Positions 16,363 through 24,682 of a stretch of 40,404 bases of DNA are shown piece by piece (position 1 is the stretch's first letter; each line of letters opens with the position of its first letter). A model generated the notes under the pieces. That model did no database searches, was not told the origin of the DNA, and saw nothing but the letters and a program-made list of their open reading frames with translations. Both the position numbers and the translations under genes were made by a program. Location of the stretch: assembly GCA_964514665.1 (NCBI GenBank), contig CAZESH010000006.1, positions 1 to 40,404 of the forward strand, given 5' to 3'. The DNA comes from CAZESH01 sp964514665 (lineage in GTDB: Bacteria; Bacillota; Bacilli; Paenibacillales; KCTC-25726).

Positions 16363-16908
16363 TTACTTCCTCCAGTTCTCGGCCAACATGCCGTAAATGA
16401 CATGGTCGACATAATGATCATATAACCATTCCGCTTGCCTTGAAATTCCCTCTTGGGCGAAACCGAGCCTCTCCGGTATGGCCCGGCTTTTCCGATTGAA
16501 TTCCGCGGCTCTGATCTCGACACGGTTCAAATTAAGCTCATCCAATGCATAATCGACAATGGCCCGGCATGATCGGGTCATCACGCCTTGTCCCTGATAT
16601 TCGGAAGCCAGCCAATACCCGATAGAGGTTTTTTTGTTGTTCCAGTCAACTCCATGCAGGCCGATGCACCCCCCGATCTTCCCGTCAACAAATATGCCTG
16701 CCTGAAATCCGTTGCTAGCGGCAAACTGACTCAGCGAAGACTGGATGAAGACCTTGGTATTTTCGGCGCTTGTGGTTTCGTCAACCCAAGGCAGCCATTC
16801 CCTGAGATATTGCCGGTTTCTGTCTGTAAGCCGGTACAATTCCTCGGCATATTGTGTTTCCAACAGCCTCAACTGCAGCTGCCCGTCGATTTTGAAAGCA
16901 AACATCAT
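16363..16908 (-). CDS. RimJ/RimL-type GNAT acetyltransferase
   Basis: This 181-residue GNAT is of the protein-N-terminal (RimJ/RimL) type, which acetylates ribosomal or other protein N-termini. Typical parts are LRLLETQYAEELYRLTDRNR at the start, REWLPWVD, and the acetyl-CoA site SEYQGQGVMTRSCRAIVDYA followed by NRVEIRAAEFNRKSRAIPER. It starts at ATG 16908 behind GAGAGGAC; a second ATG follows directly. Its start overlaps the preceding zinc-ribbon gene's end region closely (18 bases), so the two form a unit ended by the terminator at 16269-16302. Confidence 0.85.
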   Translation of the reverse strand: MMFAFKIDGQLQLRLLETQYAEELYRLTDRNRQYLREWLPWVDETTSAENTKVFIQSSLSQFAASNGFQAGIFVDGKIGGCIGLHGVDWNNKKTSIGYWLASEYQGQGVMTRSCRAIVDYALDELNLNRVEIRAAEFNRKSRAIPERLGFAQEGISRQAEWLYDHYVDHVIYGMLAENWRK

Positions 16909-16925
16909 ATCCGTCCTCTCTGCAA

Positions 16926-17327
16926 TCAATTGCCGAATAATAGATCCAGGATGGTTCCCAATTGTCCTGATTTATGGCCGCTCAGCACGTCCGGATTATA
17001 GATCTCCACATATCCGCAATTCGTGCAGCTGACAAACAAATAATGATTGTACTGGATGTCGAATAGCTTGCTGAGCCCGGTTCCGGTCATGGCCGTTTCC
17101 TTGACGAAGCATTCCGGATTGCCGCATTTTACGCATTTGAATTTGTTAGCTATCGCCTCTTCAATGGTCAGGTCGGACATTTCGAAATCTGACGGCAAAT
17201 CCATCGGTACTTCTTCATTGCCTTCGCGCGTCGGACTTAAATGCTCGGGCAGCACTTCATGCCTGCATTCAGGGCAAATATCATTTTCCAGTTTCACCGT
17301 CTTGCTGCACCATGGACACTGAATCAT
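16926..17327 (-). CDS. Zinc-ribbon nucleic-acid-binding protein (DUF2082-like)
   Basis: This 133-residue protein has two zinc-knuckle pairs. An N-terminal one has CPWC and CPEC (residues about 4-20), and a second has CVKCGNPEC and CTNCGY flanking a core FDIQYNHYLFVSC. The C-terminal half fits the DUF2082 zinc-ribbon family. The function is unknown; binding of nucleic acid is assumed from the fold. GAAAGGAGG precedes the ATG. The gene is followed directly by the RimJ-like acetyltransferase. Confidence 0.8.
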   Translation of the reverse strand: MIQCPWCSKTVKLENDICPECRHEVLPEHLSPTREGNEEVPMDLPSDFEMSDLTIEEAIANKFKCVKCGNPECFVKETAMTGTGLSKLFDIQYNHYLFVSCTNCGYVEIYNPDVLSGHKSGQLGTILDLLFGN

Positions 17328-17366
17328 GCGAATCCTCCTTTCTTATCCGGCAGGATTGATCCCTGA

Positions 17367-17614
17367 CTACAACCGTTTCGGGTTCAAAGCATACGAAAAC
17401 TTATGCCAATAGCGCAAACCGGATACTTCTCAATTCGCTTTGGAAAACTGTCTATTGAAGTTCCTATGATCCATAGATACCCTTCTTCCCACAGAAACCA
17501 AACCGGCGATTCGCGGGGACCCTCTTCGGACATTGTGGCCAGGTGGGCAAACAAAGGTTGATCAAGAAAGCTGTCCAGATTAAAGCTTTTTGCCGTATCC
17601 CGAATTAGCTCCAT
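17367..17614 (-). pseudogene. Internally deleted PNPOx-like flavin protein
   Basis: A good start (ATG 17614 behind GCGGAGG) opens a split-barrel FMN-binding protein of the pyridoxamine-phosphate-oxidase family: FLDQPLFAHLATMSEEGPRE and SPVWFLWEEGYLWIIGTS. After VCAIG the frame ends wrongly at 17384. In another frame the typical family tail WHKFSYALNPKRL follows directly and stops at 17367. Thus the first half and the last 13 residues are joined, with roughly half of the gene lost. It is a dead gene unless the 76-residue truncated product has a use. Confidence 0.75.
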
Positions 17615-17643
17615 GTGTTTCGCCTCCGCATGACTGTATTCGG

Positions 17644-18102
17644 CTACAGATCCATGCTCAATCGAATCATGTCCCTGCAGCGTATTCCGTTCTCATAGAT
17701 CGCTTCGCTGTAATGTCGAACAAAAAAATCATGGTCAACGCCCACGATCCTGAACCCGCACTTTTGATAAAGGGCAAGCTGGCTTATACCCGAATTTCCG
17801 GTGCCAACCTCAATCGTCCTGAAGTCTAGACTCTTGGCAATTTCTACAGCTGTCATTACGAGTTTCTTGCCTATTCCCCGCCCTTGGTACTTGAGATCTA
17901 CAGCTATGTTGATTAGTTCAACAGTTTCCGGGCGCGTTCGCAGCAGAACAAATTCACCCGCAACTTCATTCGCAATTGAGGCTATGTAACAAGTCCCCCT
18001 TTCCAAATAATCCTTTACGATTCGTTCCGAAGGATCAGCCGATAACAACAAGTCCCATGGAGCTTCCTCGGTTCTTTCCAATTGTTTGACTGCAACCTCC
18101 AT
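17644..18102 (-). CDS. YvbK-like GNAT acetyltransferase
   Basis: This 152-residue single-domain GNAT has the acetyl-CoA loop VDLKYQGRGIGKKLVMTAV and the tail YENGIRCRDMIRLSMDL, typical of the YvbK group of Bacillus. The substrate is unknown. I take ATG 18102, seven bases behind GGGGAG; an ATG at 18117 is in frame but with a poor ribosome site. It lies 30 bases upstream of the broken PNPOx gene on the same strand, so both may once have been one unit. Confidence 0.82.
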   Translation of the reverse strand: MEVAVKQLERTEEAPWDLLLSADPSERIVKDYLERGTCYIASIANEVAGEFVLLRTRPETVELINIAVDLKYQGRGIGKKLVMTAVEIAKSLDFRTIEVGTGNSGISQLALYQKCGFRIVGVDHDFFVRHYSEAIYENGIRCRDMIRLSMDL

Positions 18103-18200
18103 CTTGGTGCTCCCCATTTCTTCTATTTTGCCTGCAGCTTTATTTTAACTGATAATTCCCGATAGTTCTCCCTTTATTTTACAAATAAACAACGGGCTGC

Positions 18201-18233
18201 AAAAAAAATAAGGCGACTGAATGAATCAGCACC
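18201..18233 (-). terminator. Intrinsic terminator of the SDR gene
   Basis: On the minus strand GGTGCTGA pairs with TCAGTCGCC (one bulge, one G-U pair) around a five-base loop, followed by TTATTTTTTTT. It is about 75 bases after the SDR stop. The rest of 18118-18305 has no gene that I can see. Confidence 0.7.
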
Positions 18234-18305
18234 CCATTTTACTTTTTTGCTTTTCGTTTCGGGCAAGTTTTGAGCGGAAAAACTTTCCTTTAGCTAATAC
18301 GGCTT

Positions 18306-19106
18306 CTAAACACCTGGCTGCTGTCCACCGTCGATGACAATTTCCGCACCAGTCATCGAAGGAACACAATCGGAAACAAGCAGGAGGGCCATCGCTGCTA
18401 TTTCTGCCGGATCTACCATATGGCCGAGCGGAATAGCCGAGCTTATCTCCGCTTTTTGGACGTCAACGCTAATCCCCTTCGCTTCTGCATGCTGCTCCAT
18501 CATCCTTTCCGCTCTCTCCGTTGCAGTCGTACCTGGTGAAATTGCGTTTATCCGCACATTTGATTTTGCCAATTCCTTGGAAATCCCTCTCGTAAAGTTA
18601 AGCAGAGCCGCATTGGCGGTACTGCCTGCAAGAAATGTGGGGCTCGGTGTGCGTCCCGCTCCTCCGATGATGTTGACAATTCGTCCATCACCTTGCTTGA
18701 TCATGTAGGGTGCCGTTTCCTTCACCATCCGGATGTAGCCGAGCAGCTTCAAGTTCCAGGCATCCAAAAATGCCTCATCGGGCATTTCAAAAAACGAACC
18801 AGCCTTGGCCGCCCCGGCATTATTGATTAAGATATCAATGCGGCCATAACGATCCATCGCGGCAGAAATTGCTTGCCTCACTGTACTTAATTCACGCATG
18901 TCGCCTTGCACTGTGACTATGCGGGAAGCTTCTTCAGGAGGATATCCCTGTAGGATCGCCGCTTTAGCTTGCAGCATGCGGATCGGGTCTCTCGCAACCA
19001 TTATCACGGATGCCCCCTCCTCAAACAACGCTTTAGAACAAGCAAATCCTATCCCCGCACTTGCTCCTGTTACAATCGCTATTTTCCCGGCAATTCCTAA
19101 GTTCAT
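18306..19106 (-). CDS. SDR-fold protein lacking the catalytic Ser-Tyr-Lys
   Basis: This 266-residue short-chain-dehydrogenase fold protein has an intact cofactor site: TGASAGIG at 13-20, the NNAG motif at 95-98 and the structural Asn118. The active site is not normal. Where Ser is expected (148) there is Gly (IIGGAG), and the YxxxK pair is Gly161 and Asn165 (AGSTANAALL). The C-terminus ends in the usual GAEIVIDGGQQPG. It may be a cofactor-binding protein with another chemistry or no oxidoreductase activity. Start ATG 19106 lies behind GGAAGGAG; the frame to 19121 has no better site. Directly upstream is rpoN, 45 bases away on the same strand. Confidence 0.85.
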   Translation of the reverse strand: MNLGIAGKIAIVTGASAGIGFACSKALFEEGASVIMVARDPIRMLQAKAAILQGYPPEEASRIVTVQGDMRELSTVRQAISAAMDRYGRIDILINNAGAAKAGSFFEMPDEAFLDAWNLKLLGYIRMVKETAPYMIKQGDGRIVNIIGGAGRTPSPTFLAGSTANAALLNFTRGISKELAKSNVRINAISPGTTATERAERMMEQHAEAKGISVDVQKAEISSAIPLGHMVDPAEIAAMALLLVSDCVPSMTGAEIVIDGGQQPGV

Positions 19107-19150
19107 AGAATCTCCTTCCATGGGTGAGGATCTTCCCTTAGCTCCAAGCT

Positions 19151-20458
19151 TTATTCATACCTTTTGCGCTGCGTCGTGGATAGAATGTTCATTTGTTCGC
19201 GGTATTTGGTTACGGTTCGCCTGGAAATCTCAATGCCTGCTTGCTTGAGCTTCTCGGCTATCTTCTGATCGGACAGCGGCTTCCTGCAATCTTCATTTTC
19301 GATGATTTCACGAATCTGTTCTTTGGTTTGGATGGCCGAAACGGTTGTCCCGTTTGTCTGCATAATCGATGAAGTGAAGAAATGCTTCAACTCGTATATT
19401 CCCCAGGGAGTCGACACATATTTATGATTGACAGTCCGACTGACAGTCGATTCATGAACCTGCAGGATATTGGCCACTTCCTTCATCGATAAAGGAATGA
19501 TATGCGCAGGTCCTTTGGCGCAGAATTCAGATTGAATATCGAAAATGACGCTGGCCACACGAATCAGGGTGAGATTTCTTTGGTTTAAGCTGTATATGAC
19601 TTTTTTCGCAGTTTGCCATTGTTCTTTCAAATATTGCTTCCATTCCTTGGAATCGTTTCGATCCATCATTTTTACATAAAATGAACTGAGCGAAACGACC
19701 GGCACCGTTGCTTCATCAACCATGACTTCATATTGATCTTGATTTTTGCGCAAAATCAAATCGGGAATAATATATTGCGGCTTTTCTTTATTAAACCGCG
19801 CTCCAGGTTTCGGATCAAGCTTGGTGATGTGATCCTTGGCATTTTGAATATCTGAAATAGAAACATTGTATTTTTTAGCCAACTGCTGCATTTTTCCCTT
19901 GGCGATCTCCTTCAAATCGAATTCGATCAAGCTGCGGGCAAGCGCATGTTCCCCCGGCTCATAATCCAATTGGATCAGCAGGCATTCTTCTAAAGTAGAG
20001 GCTGCAAGTCCGATGGGTTCGATGCCTTGTATTAGCTTGATCGCAGCCCTGACCTGATCGACGCCGACTTGCAAATGCCGGGCAATTCCTTCCGCATCAT
20101 ACATTAAATATCCGCGTTCATCCAAATTTCCGATGATGAATTTGCATATTCTCAGCATGACAGAATCAAAGTCCATATATTTGATTTGCTCCATCAAAGC
20201 CGCTTCCAAGCTTGTTTCAGAATCTTGATACACGTTCAGCCACCAATCGTTATCATGCATGGAGGCTGAAGACTGAAGCGGATTTTGGCTTGGAATCCAT
20301 TGCTTGGACGTGTATTCCAAAAAGGGATTATCTTCGGCTTGCTCTAGTAAAAAACGATTCAAGTCCAGGTAGGACATCTGTAAAATTTCAAGGGATTGTC
20401 TCATTTCCGTCGTTATGTTTTGTTTCTGTTGAAGTATCGCAGACAATGCCAATTCCAT
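19151..20458 (-). CDS. rpoN: RNA polymerase sigma-54 factor (RpoN/SigL)
   Basis: This 435-residue sigma-54 recognises -24/-12 promoters and needs an ATP-driven activator. Region I (residues about 1-45) is rich in Gln and Leu, with LQQKQNITTEMRQSLEILQM. The core-binding domain follows, and the C-terminal part has the HTH (KEVANILQVHESTVSRTVNH) and the RpoN box as RRTVTKYRE. Length agrees with Bacillus SigL. The acidic linker region is short, as in Firmicutes. No bacterial enhancer-binding activator is in the window. I looked for TGGCAC-N5-TTGC promoters in the neighbouring gaps and found none. Confidence 0.95.
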   Translation of the reverse strand: MELALSAILQQKQNITTEMRQSLEILQMSYLDLNRFLLEQAEDNPFLEYTSKQWIPSQNPLQSSASMHDNDWWLNVYQDSETSLEAALMEQIKYMDFDSVMLRICKFIIGNLDERGYLMYDAEGIARHLQVGVDQVRAAIKLIQGIEPIGLAASTLEECLLIQLDYEPGEHALARSLIEFDLKEIAKGKMQQLAKKYNVSISDIQNAKDHITKLDPKPGARFNKEKPQYIIPDLILRKNQDQYEVMVDEATVPVVSLSSFYVKMMDRNDSKEWKQYLKEQWQTAKKVIYSLNQRNLTLIRVASVIFDIQSEFCAKGPAHIIPLSMKEVANILQVHESTVSRTVNHKYVSTPWGIYELKHFFTSSIMQTNGTTVSAIQTKEQIREIIENEDCRKPLSDQKIAEKLKQAGIEISRRTVTKYREQMNILSTTQRKRYE

Positions 20459-20502
20459 TTTACAATCCTCCTTTGACTGGAAAGTATAGCGCGGTATCGC
20501 TT

Positions 20503-21924
20503 TTAATTGCGATTAAAGATGACCAATTTCATTTCTGTCATTTCTTCGATCGTGTACTTGATGCCCTCTCTGCCGATCCCGCTGTCTTTCACTCCCCCAT
20601 AAGGCATGTGGTCGACACGGAAGGAAGGAATATCATTGATCAAGACACCGCCCACTTGCAATTTATCTGCAGCATCCAATGCGGTATGGACATTTTCCGT
20701 ATAGATGCCGGCTTGCAGGCCGAAGCGGGAGTCATTCACCATGGCGATCGCTTCATCGATCGACTGTACTTTATTAATGAGAACGATCGGTGCAAATACT
20801 TCTTGGCAGGAAACTTTCATCTCCAAGTCTACATCCAGCAAAACGGTAGGAAGCAGCATATTGTCTTGCGCTTCTCCGCCGGCGGCGACAATCGCGCCAT
20901 GTTGTTTGGCTTCCTCGATCCATTCAAGGGAACGGGATACCTCGGCTTTTTGAATCATTGCGGAAACATCGGTATCTTCCTGAAGCGGATCTCCAAGCTT
21001 CAAGCCCTTCGTATGCTCTACAAACTTTTCTACAAATGCATCATAAATTCCTTCCATCACATAGATGCGCTGTACGGAAATGCAGACCTGCCCTTGGAAG
21101 GCAAAGGAACCTATGACGCAGCGGGGAATAATCTTGTTTACATCAATATCGTTATCGACAATCACCGCCGAATTCGACCCCAATTCCAAAATCACCCGTT
21201 TTAAACCCACTCTGTTGCGAATGCCGATTCCCACGGCGGGACTTCCGGTAAACGTAACAACCTTGACCCGATCGTCCGTCACAAGGCGGTCTCCGACTGT
21301 TCGTCCGCTGCCTGTAATCACGTTCAAAGCACCGGCAGGCAAGCCGGCTTGCTCCAGCAATTCCGCCAAGAAGAAAGCGGATAACGGAGTTTGCGAGGCA
21401 GGCTTCAAGACTACCGTGTTGCCGGAGGCAAGTGCAGGCCCGACTTTATGCGCCACCAAATTCATCGGGAAGTTAAACGGCGTAATCGCGGCAACCACAC
21501 CCAACGGTTCCCGGGTGGTGTAAGCAATCCGATTTTCTCCTCCGGGCGCTGCATCCAGTGGAAGGGTTTCGCCATGAATCCGCTTTGCTTCCTCAGCCGC
21601 AAACAAGTAGGTCTGAATCGTGCGGGCCACTTCCCCGCGAGCGGTTTTGATCGGTTTTGCCGCTTCAAGCCCAATGATTCTTGCCGCTTGTTCCTTGCGC
21701 TCTTCCAGCAGATCGGCCAAATTCCGCAAAATCGTGGAGCGTTGATGGCTCGGCATTGCGCGCATCGTTTGCGCGGCTGCATCGGCAGCAAGAATGGCCT
21801 GATCGACCTCTTCGGCGGAAGCCTGCGGAATATCTGCGATTTGTTCGCCCGAGAACGGGGCATACAGAGGTTTATATTCGCTGCCTTCTATCCATTTTCC
21901 ATTTATAAACAACTTCTTTTTCAT
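20503..21924 (-). CDS. NAD(P)-dependent aldehyde dehydrogenase
   Basis: This 473-residue ALDH-superfamily enzyme has the cofactor and active-site blocks TPFNFPMN, the catalytic Glu in LELGSNSAV and the Cys in FQGQVCISVQR. It falls with lactaldehyde, succinate-semialdehyde and phosphonoacetaldehyde-type dehydrogenases; the true substrate is not clear from sequence. ATG 21924 follows GGAGG; the longer frame to 21990 lies in the intergenic region. It is divergent from the mmsA gene across 205 bases, suggesting joint use in amino-acid or inositol-type catabolism. Confidence 0.9.
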   Translation of the reverse strand: MKKKLFINGKWIEGSEYKPLYAPFSGEQIADIPQASAEEVDQAILAADAAAQTMRAMPSHQRSTILRNLADLLEERKEQAARIIGLEAAKPIKTARGEVARTIQTYLFAAEEAKRIHGETLPLDAAPGGENRIAYTTREPLGVVAAITPFNFPMNLVAHKVGPALASGNTVVLKPASQTPLSAFFLAELLEQAGLPAGALNVITGSGRTVGDRLVTDDRVKVVTFTGSPAVGIGIRNRVGLKRVILELGSNSAVIVDNDIDVNKIIPRCVIGSFAFQGQVCISVQRIYVMEGIYDAFVEKFVEHTKGLKLGDPLQEDTDVSAMIQKAEVSRSLEWIEEAKQHGAIVAAGGEAQDNMLLPTVLLDVDLEMKVSCQEVFAPIVLINKVQSIDEAIAMVNDSRFGLQAGIYTENVHTALDAADKLQVGGVLINDIPSFRVDHMPYGGVKDSGIGREGIKYTIEEMTEMKLVIFNRN

Positions 21925-22129
21925 TCTTTTAAAACCTCCATATAATAGAGGACGCTTTAAAATATCGGGGATTGTAACATGACCTTTCATGCATTATGCT
22001 CCCCATGTCCAATTTGGATCCTCATTCTTTTACACAGTGTCTAATGAAACCCGGATTATTTCGATTTAAACTTTAACTAAACTATACAAAATTGCGTGAG
22101 CTTATACAAACCCTATCAGGAGGATCAAT
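21925..22129. other. Divergent intergenic region of the two dehydrogenases
   Basis: The stretch is AT-rich and carries ribosome sites of both genes (GGAGG on each strand). A possible -10 (TATACA, near 22083-22088) precedes mmsA. No cre or sigma-54 promoter pattern was found. Confidence 0.4.
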
Positions 22130-23596
22130 ATGTCAAAGGAAACGCAATTTAAAACTTTATCTAACTATATTGACGGTGAATATGTCGCCGTATCAACCGC
22201 TCAAATTCAGGACGTGTTTAATCCGGCCACGGGAGAAGTCATTGCACGTGTACCCCTTTCCGCCAAAGAAGACTTGGATCGAGCCGTAATTGCGGCAAAA
22301 AAAGCATTTAAAACATGGAGTAAAACCCCTGTTCCGCAGCGCGCCAGAATCATGTTTAAATACCAACAGCTGCTTGTCGATCATTGGGAAGAGCTCGCCA
22401 AAACGGTCACAATCGAAAATGGAAAAAGCTATAAAGAAGCGTACGGTGAAGTGCAGCGCGGAATCGAATGCGTCGAATTTGCCGCCGGTGCGCCGACCCT
22501 GATGATGGGAGAGCAGCTCGCGGACATAGCAACCCATTTGGAGTCGGGCATGTATCGCTATCCGCTTGGCGTCGTGGGCGGGATCACGCCTTTCAACTTT
22601 CCGGCCATGGTTCCGATGTGGATGTTCCCGCTGGCTATTGCTGTCGGCAACACTTTTGTGCTGAAGCCTTCCGAACGCACGCCGCTGCTCGCCATGCGGT
22701 TAGCCGAGCTGTTCGCCGAAGCCGGGCTGCCAAAAGGTGTGCTCAATATTGTCCATGGCGCACATGATGTCGTGAACGGGATTCTGGAGCATCCGGATAT
22801 CGCAGCCGTCTCCTTCGTCGGCTCGCAGCCTGTAGCCAAATATGTGTATCAAAATGCGGCAGCTCATGGAAAACGCGTGCAAGCGTTGGCCGGCGCAAAA
22901 AATCATTCGATCGTCATGCCGGATGCAAATATGGATCTGACCGTTCAAAATATTATTACGGCTGCTTTCGGATCTGCAGGGGAACGCTGTATGGCGACAT
23001 CCGTTGTCGTCGCCGTGGGAAAGATTGCCGATGAATTGACGGAAAAGTTGAGCCGCGCTGCCGGTGAGATCAAAATCGGCAACGGCATGGACGAGGACGT
23101 CTTCTTGGGCCCGGTCATCCGCCAAAATCACAAGGAACGCACAATCCAATATATCGAAACGGGTGAAAATGAAGGAGCCGATCTCATTCGGGACGGACGC
23201 AAGGATCAAGCTGTGGAAGAAAAAGGTTTCTTTGTCGGCCCCACGATCTTCGATCATGTGAAACCGGGAATGAAAATATGGAACGACGAAATATTTGCCC
23301 CGGTTCTTTCCATTGTGCGGGTAGACACCTTGGACGAAGCCATTGCCGTGGCCAATCAATCCGAATTTGCCAACGGCGCAGTCATCTATACGGACAGCGC
23401 AAAAGCGATCCGCCAATTCCGCGAGGAGATGGACGCCGGCATGCTGGGAGTAAACGTCGGTGTGCCTGCTCCGATGGCCTTCTTCCCTTTCTCCGGCTTC
23501 AAGCATTCCTTTTACGGAGATTTGCATGCAAATGGCAAAGACGGCGTGCAGTTTTACACGCGTAAAAAAGTAATTACGGCCCGGCATGTGTACTGA
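22130..23596 (+). CDS. mmsA: CoA-acylating methylmalonate-semialdehyde dehydrogenase
   Basis: This enzyme oxidises methylmalonate semialdehyde (from valine) or malonate semialdehyde (from inositol) to propionyl- or acetyl-CoA. The 488-residue protein has the MmsA/IolA features: NPATGEVIARVPLS, the TPFNFPAMVPMWMFPLA block, KPSERTP, and the catalytic Cys in GSAGERCMA, where most ALDHs have GQxC. The tail FSGFKHSFYGDLHANG is diagnostic of the family. ATG 22130 follows AGGAGG. It is monocistronic here, with a hairpin over its stop codon. No other iol or valine-degradation gene is in view. Confidence 0.95.
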   Translation: MSKETQFKTLSNYIDGEYVAVSTAQIQDVFNPATGEVIARVPLSAKEDLDRAVIAAKKAFKTWSKTPVPQRARIMFKYQQLLVDHWEELAKTVTIENGKSYKEAYGEVQRGIECVEFAAGAPTLMMGEQLADIATHLESGMYRYPLGVVGGITPFNFPAMVPMWMFPLAIAVGNTFVLKPSERTPLLAMRLAELFAEAGLPKGVLNIVHGAHDVVNGILEHPDIAAVSFVGSQPVAKYVYQNAAAHGKRVQALAGAKNHSIVMPDANMDLTVQNIITAAFGSAGERCMATSVVVAVGKIADELTEKLSRAAGEIKIGNGMDEDVFLGPVIRQNHKERTIQYIETGENEGADLIRDGRKDQAVEEKGFFVGPTIFDHVKPGMKIWNDEIFAPVLSIVRVDTLDEAIAVANQSEFANGAVIYTDSAKAIRQFREEMDAGMLGVNVGVPAPMAFFPFSGFKHSFYGDLHANGKDGVQFYTRKKVITARHVY

Positions 23597-23606
23597 TCAT
23601 GCCGGG
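23580..23606. terminator. Hairpin over the mmsA stop codon
   Basis: CCCGGCATG and CATGCCGGG pair perfectly (9 bp) with a nine-base loop containing the TGA of mmsA. No T run follows, so it is at best a weak terminator or a 3'-end stabiliser. Confidence 0.45.
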
Positions 23607-23667
23607 TTCAACAATGCCCTTCCCCCCTCCCCGCCATTATCCTGCACGGATTTCATCATTCGTACAT

Positions 23668-23760
23668 TAAAAAAAGTGTTCCAGGTTGGCCAAGCGGATG
23701 GGGGTATCTTCTGTAGAGACCTGGCGGTCGCATCGAATTTTCAACAGCGACGGAAGAAGA
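23668..23760 (-). pseudogene. Unidentified C-terminal gene remnant
   Basis: A frame ending VSTEDTPIRLANLEHFF and a TAA reads like a real protein end, but no start or ribosome site precedes it. It follows the DinB-like tail on the same strand. I do not recognise the family. Chance cannot be excluded. Confidence 0.25.
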
Positions 23761-23768
23761 CAGCATGA

Positions 23769-23924
23769 TTACGGTATTTTCGCCAATGCGTTGCAAACCG
23801 CCTGTTTCCATCCCAAATCCAGCATAAATCCTAAGCCAATGAAATTAGCCGATACCGGTTTTATCCCCAATTCCCTTGCCCAAACGGACAATTGCCCAAC
23901 ATGATGAATTTCATGGGCAAGGCT
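23769..23924 (-). pseudogene. DinB-like C-terminal remnant
   Basis: A 51-codon open stretch, without a start, reads SLAHEIHHVGQLSVWARELG and then IKPVSANFIG. The HEIHHVGQLSVWAR segment matches the last metal-binding helix (Hxxx(Y/H)H) of DinB/DUF664-type four-helix proteins. The N-terminal two thirds are missing; upstream in the same frame are two stops and then the GNAT tail. It is a decayed gene end. Confidence 0.65.
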
Positions 23925-23945
23925 TCATCCGCTCTTGCTCCCATT

Positions 23946-24256
23946 TCACTCTTGCAAACTTAAAAAATAATGATAAAATTCTTGATCTTTCTGATAGCCA
24001 CTCCGCACGTATAATCTCTGGGCCGTTTCATTATCAAATGCCGTGGCCAGTTCCAGTCTTTTTGCTTTTGTCCGTTTTGCGTATGCTTTGGCCGAATCGA
24101 GCAGCATTTGCGCAGCCCTGCGTCCCCGAAACGGCTCTGCCACATAATAACGTCTGAGAGACGGTCCATGTAAAATTCAACATCCCCGATGAAATATCCT
24201 AACGGTTTGCTAAGGTCATATACTTCTGTACAAAGTTCTCCGTATGAACTATACAA
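23946..24256 (-). pseudogene. Chimeric remnant: methyltransferase start joined to GNAT end
   Basis: A good start (TTG 24256 behind GAGGGGG) opens MYSSYGELCTEVYDLSKP and then LGYFIGDVEFYMDRL, the N-terminus of a class I SAM-dependent methyltransferase. After about residue 33 it does not continue. From about 24158 another frame gives RRYYVAEPFRGRRAAQ and ATAFDNETAQRLYVRSGY, the acetyl-CoA loop and end of a GNAT, stopping at 23946. The two halves are out of frame, so neither protein is made whole. This points to a deletion that fused two neighbouring genes. Confidence 0.7.
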
Positions 24257-24292
24257 ATAAATCCCCCTCTTAGTCCCTCTAGTGTCCCCTTT

Positions 24293-24586
24293 TTATTCCT
24301 GGCGCTGACCGAAGGCCGATACGAAGTCATTTTTTAAAAATGTAGTGATTGCAAACACAATGCCGGATGACAACAAGACAACGCCCAGCCATTTATAGGC
24401 TTCGATGCTGCTTCCAATCAAGACATTGAACTGACTTGTATCCATTCCGCTTCCTCCCCGTTTCCACAAGAAGTTTTCAGCAGACTTGAAGCCGAGAGCA
24501 GCGCTATTAACCAGAAAATACAATCCTGATATGGCCATCATTAAACTTAGGGATAAGACGAATAAATAAACAGACTTCACCTTCAC
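24293..24586 (-). CDS. Small two-helix membrane protein of unknown function
   Basis: About 97 residues with two hydrophobic helices (SVYLFVLSLSLMMAISGLYF and WLGVVLLSSGIVFAITTF) separated by about 40 polar residues with an FLWKRGGSG stretch. I do not recognise the family. I take GTG 24586, nine bases behind AAAAGGA; ATG codons at 24607 and 24595 are in frame but poorly placed. Nothing nearby gives a role. Confidence 0.6.
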   Translation of the reverse strand: MKVKSVYLFVLSLSLMMAISGLYFLVNSAALGFKSAENFLWKRGGSGMDTSQFNVLIGSSIEAYKWLGVVLLSSGIVFAITTFLKNDFVSAFGQRQE

Positions 24587-24682
24587 TTCAATCATTCCTT
24601 TTCGCATTGTGATCTAGCTTCAATAGTCTGACGAAATATTGGAAAGTTTTGTTGCATATTCCATGAAATGATTACATGCCGT

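Noticed and set aside
21925..22129. Sigma-54 promoter for the dehydrogenases beside rpoN
   Set aside because: No TGGC-N8-TGC spacing was found on either strand.
23690..23730. tRNA-like stretch GGTTGGCCAAGCGG
   Set aside because: It recalls a D-arm, but no acceptor stem, anticodon loop or T-arm can be formed around it.
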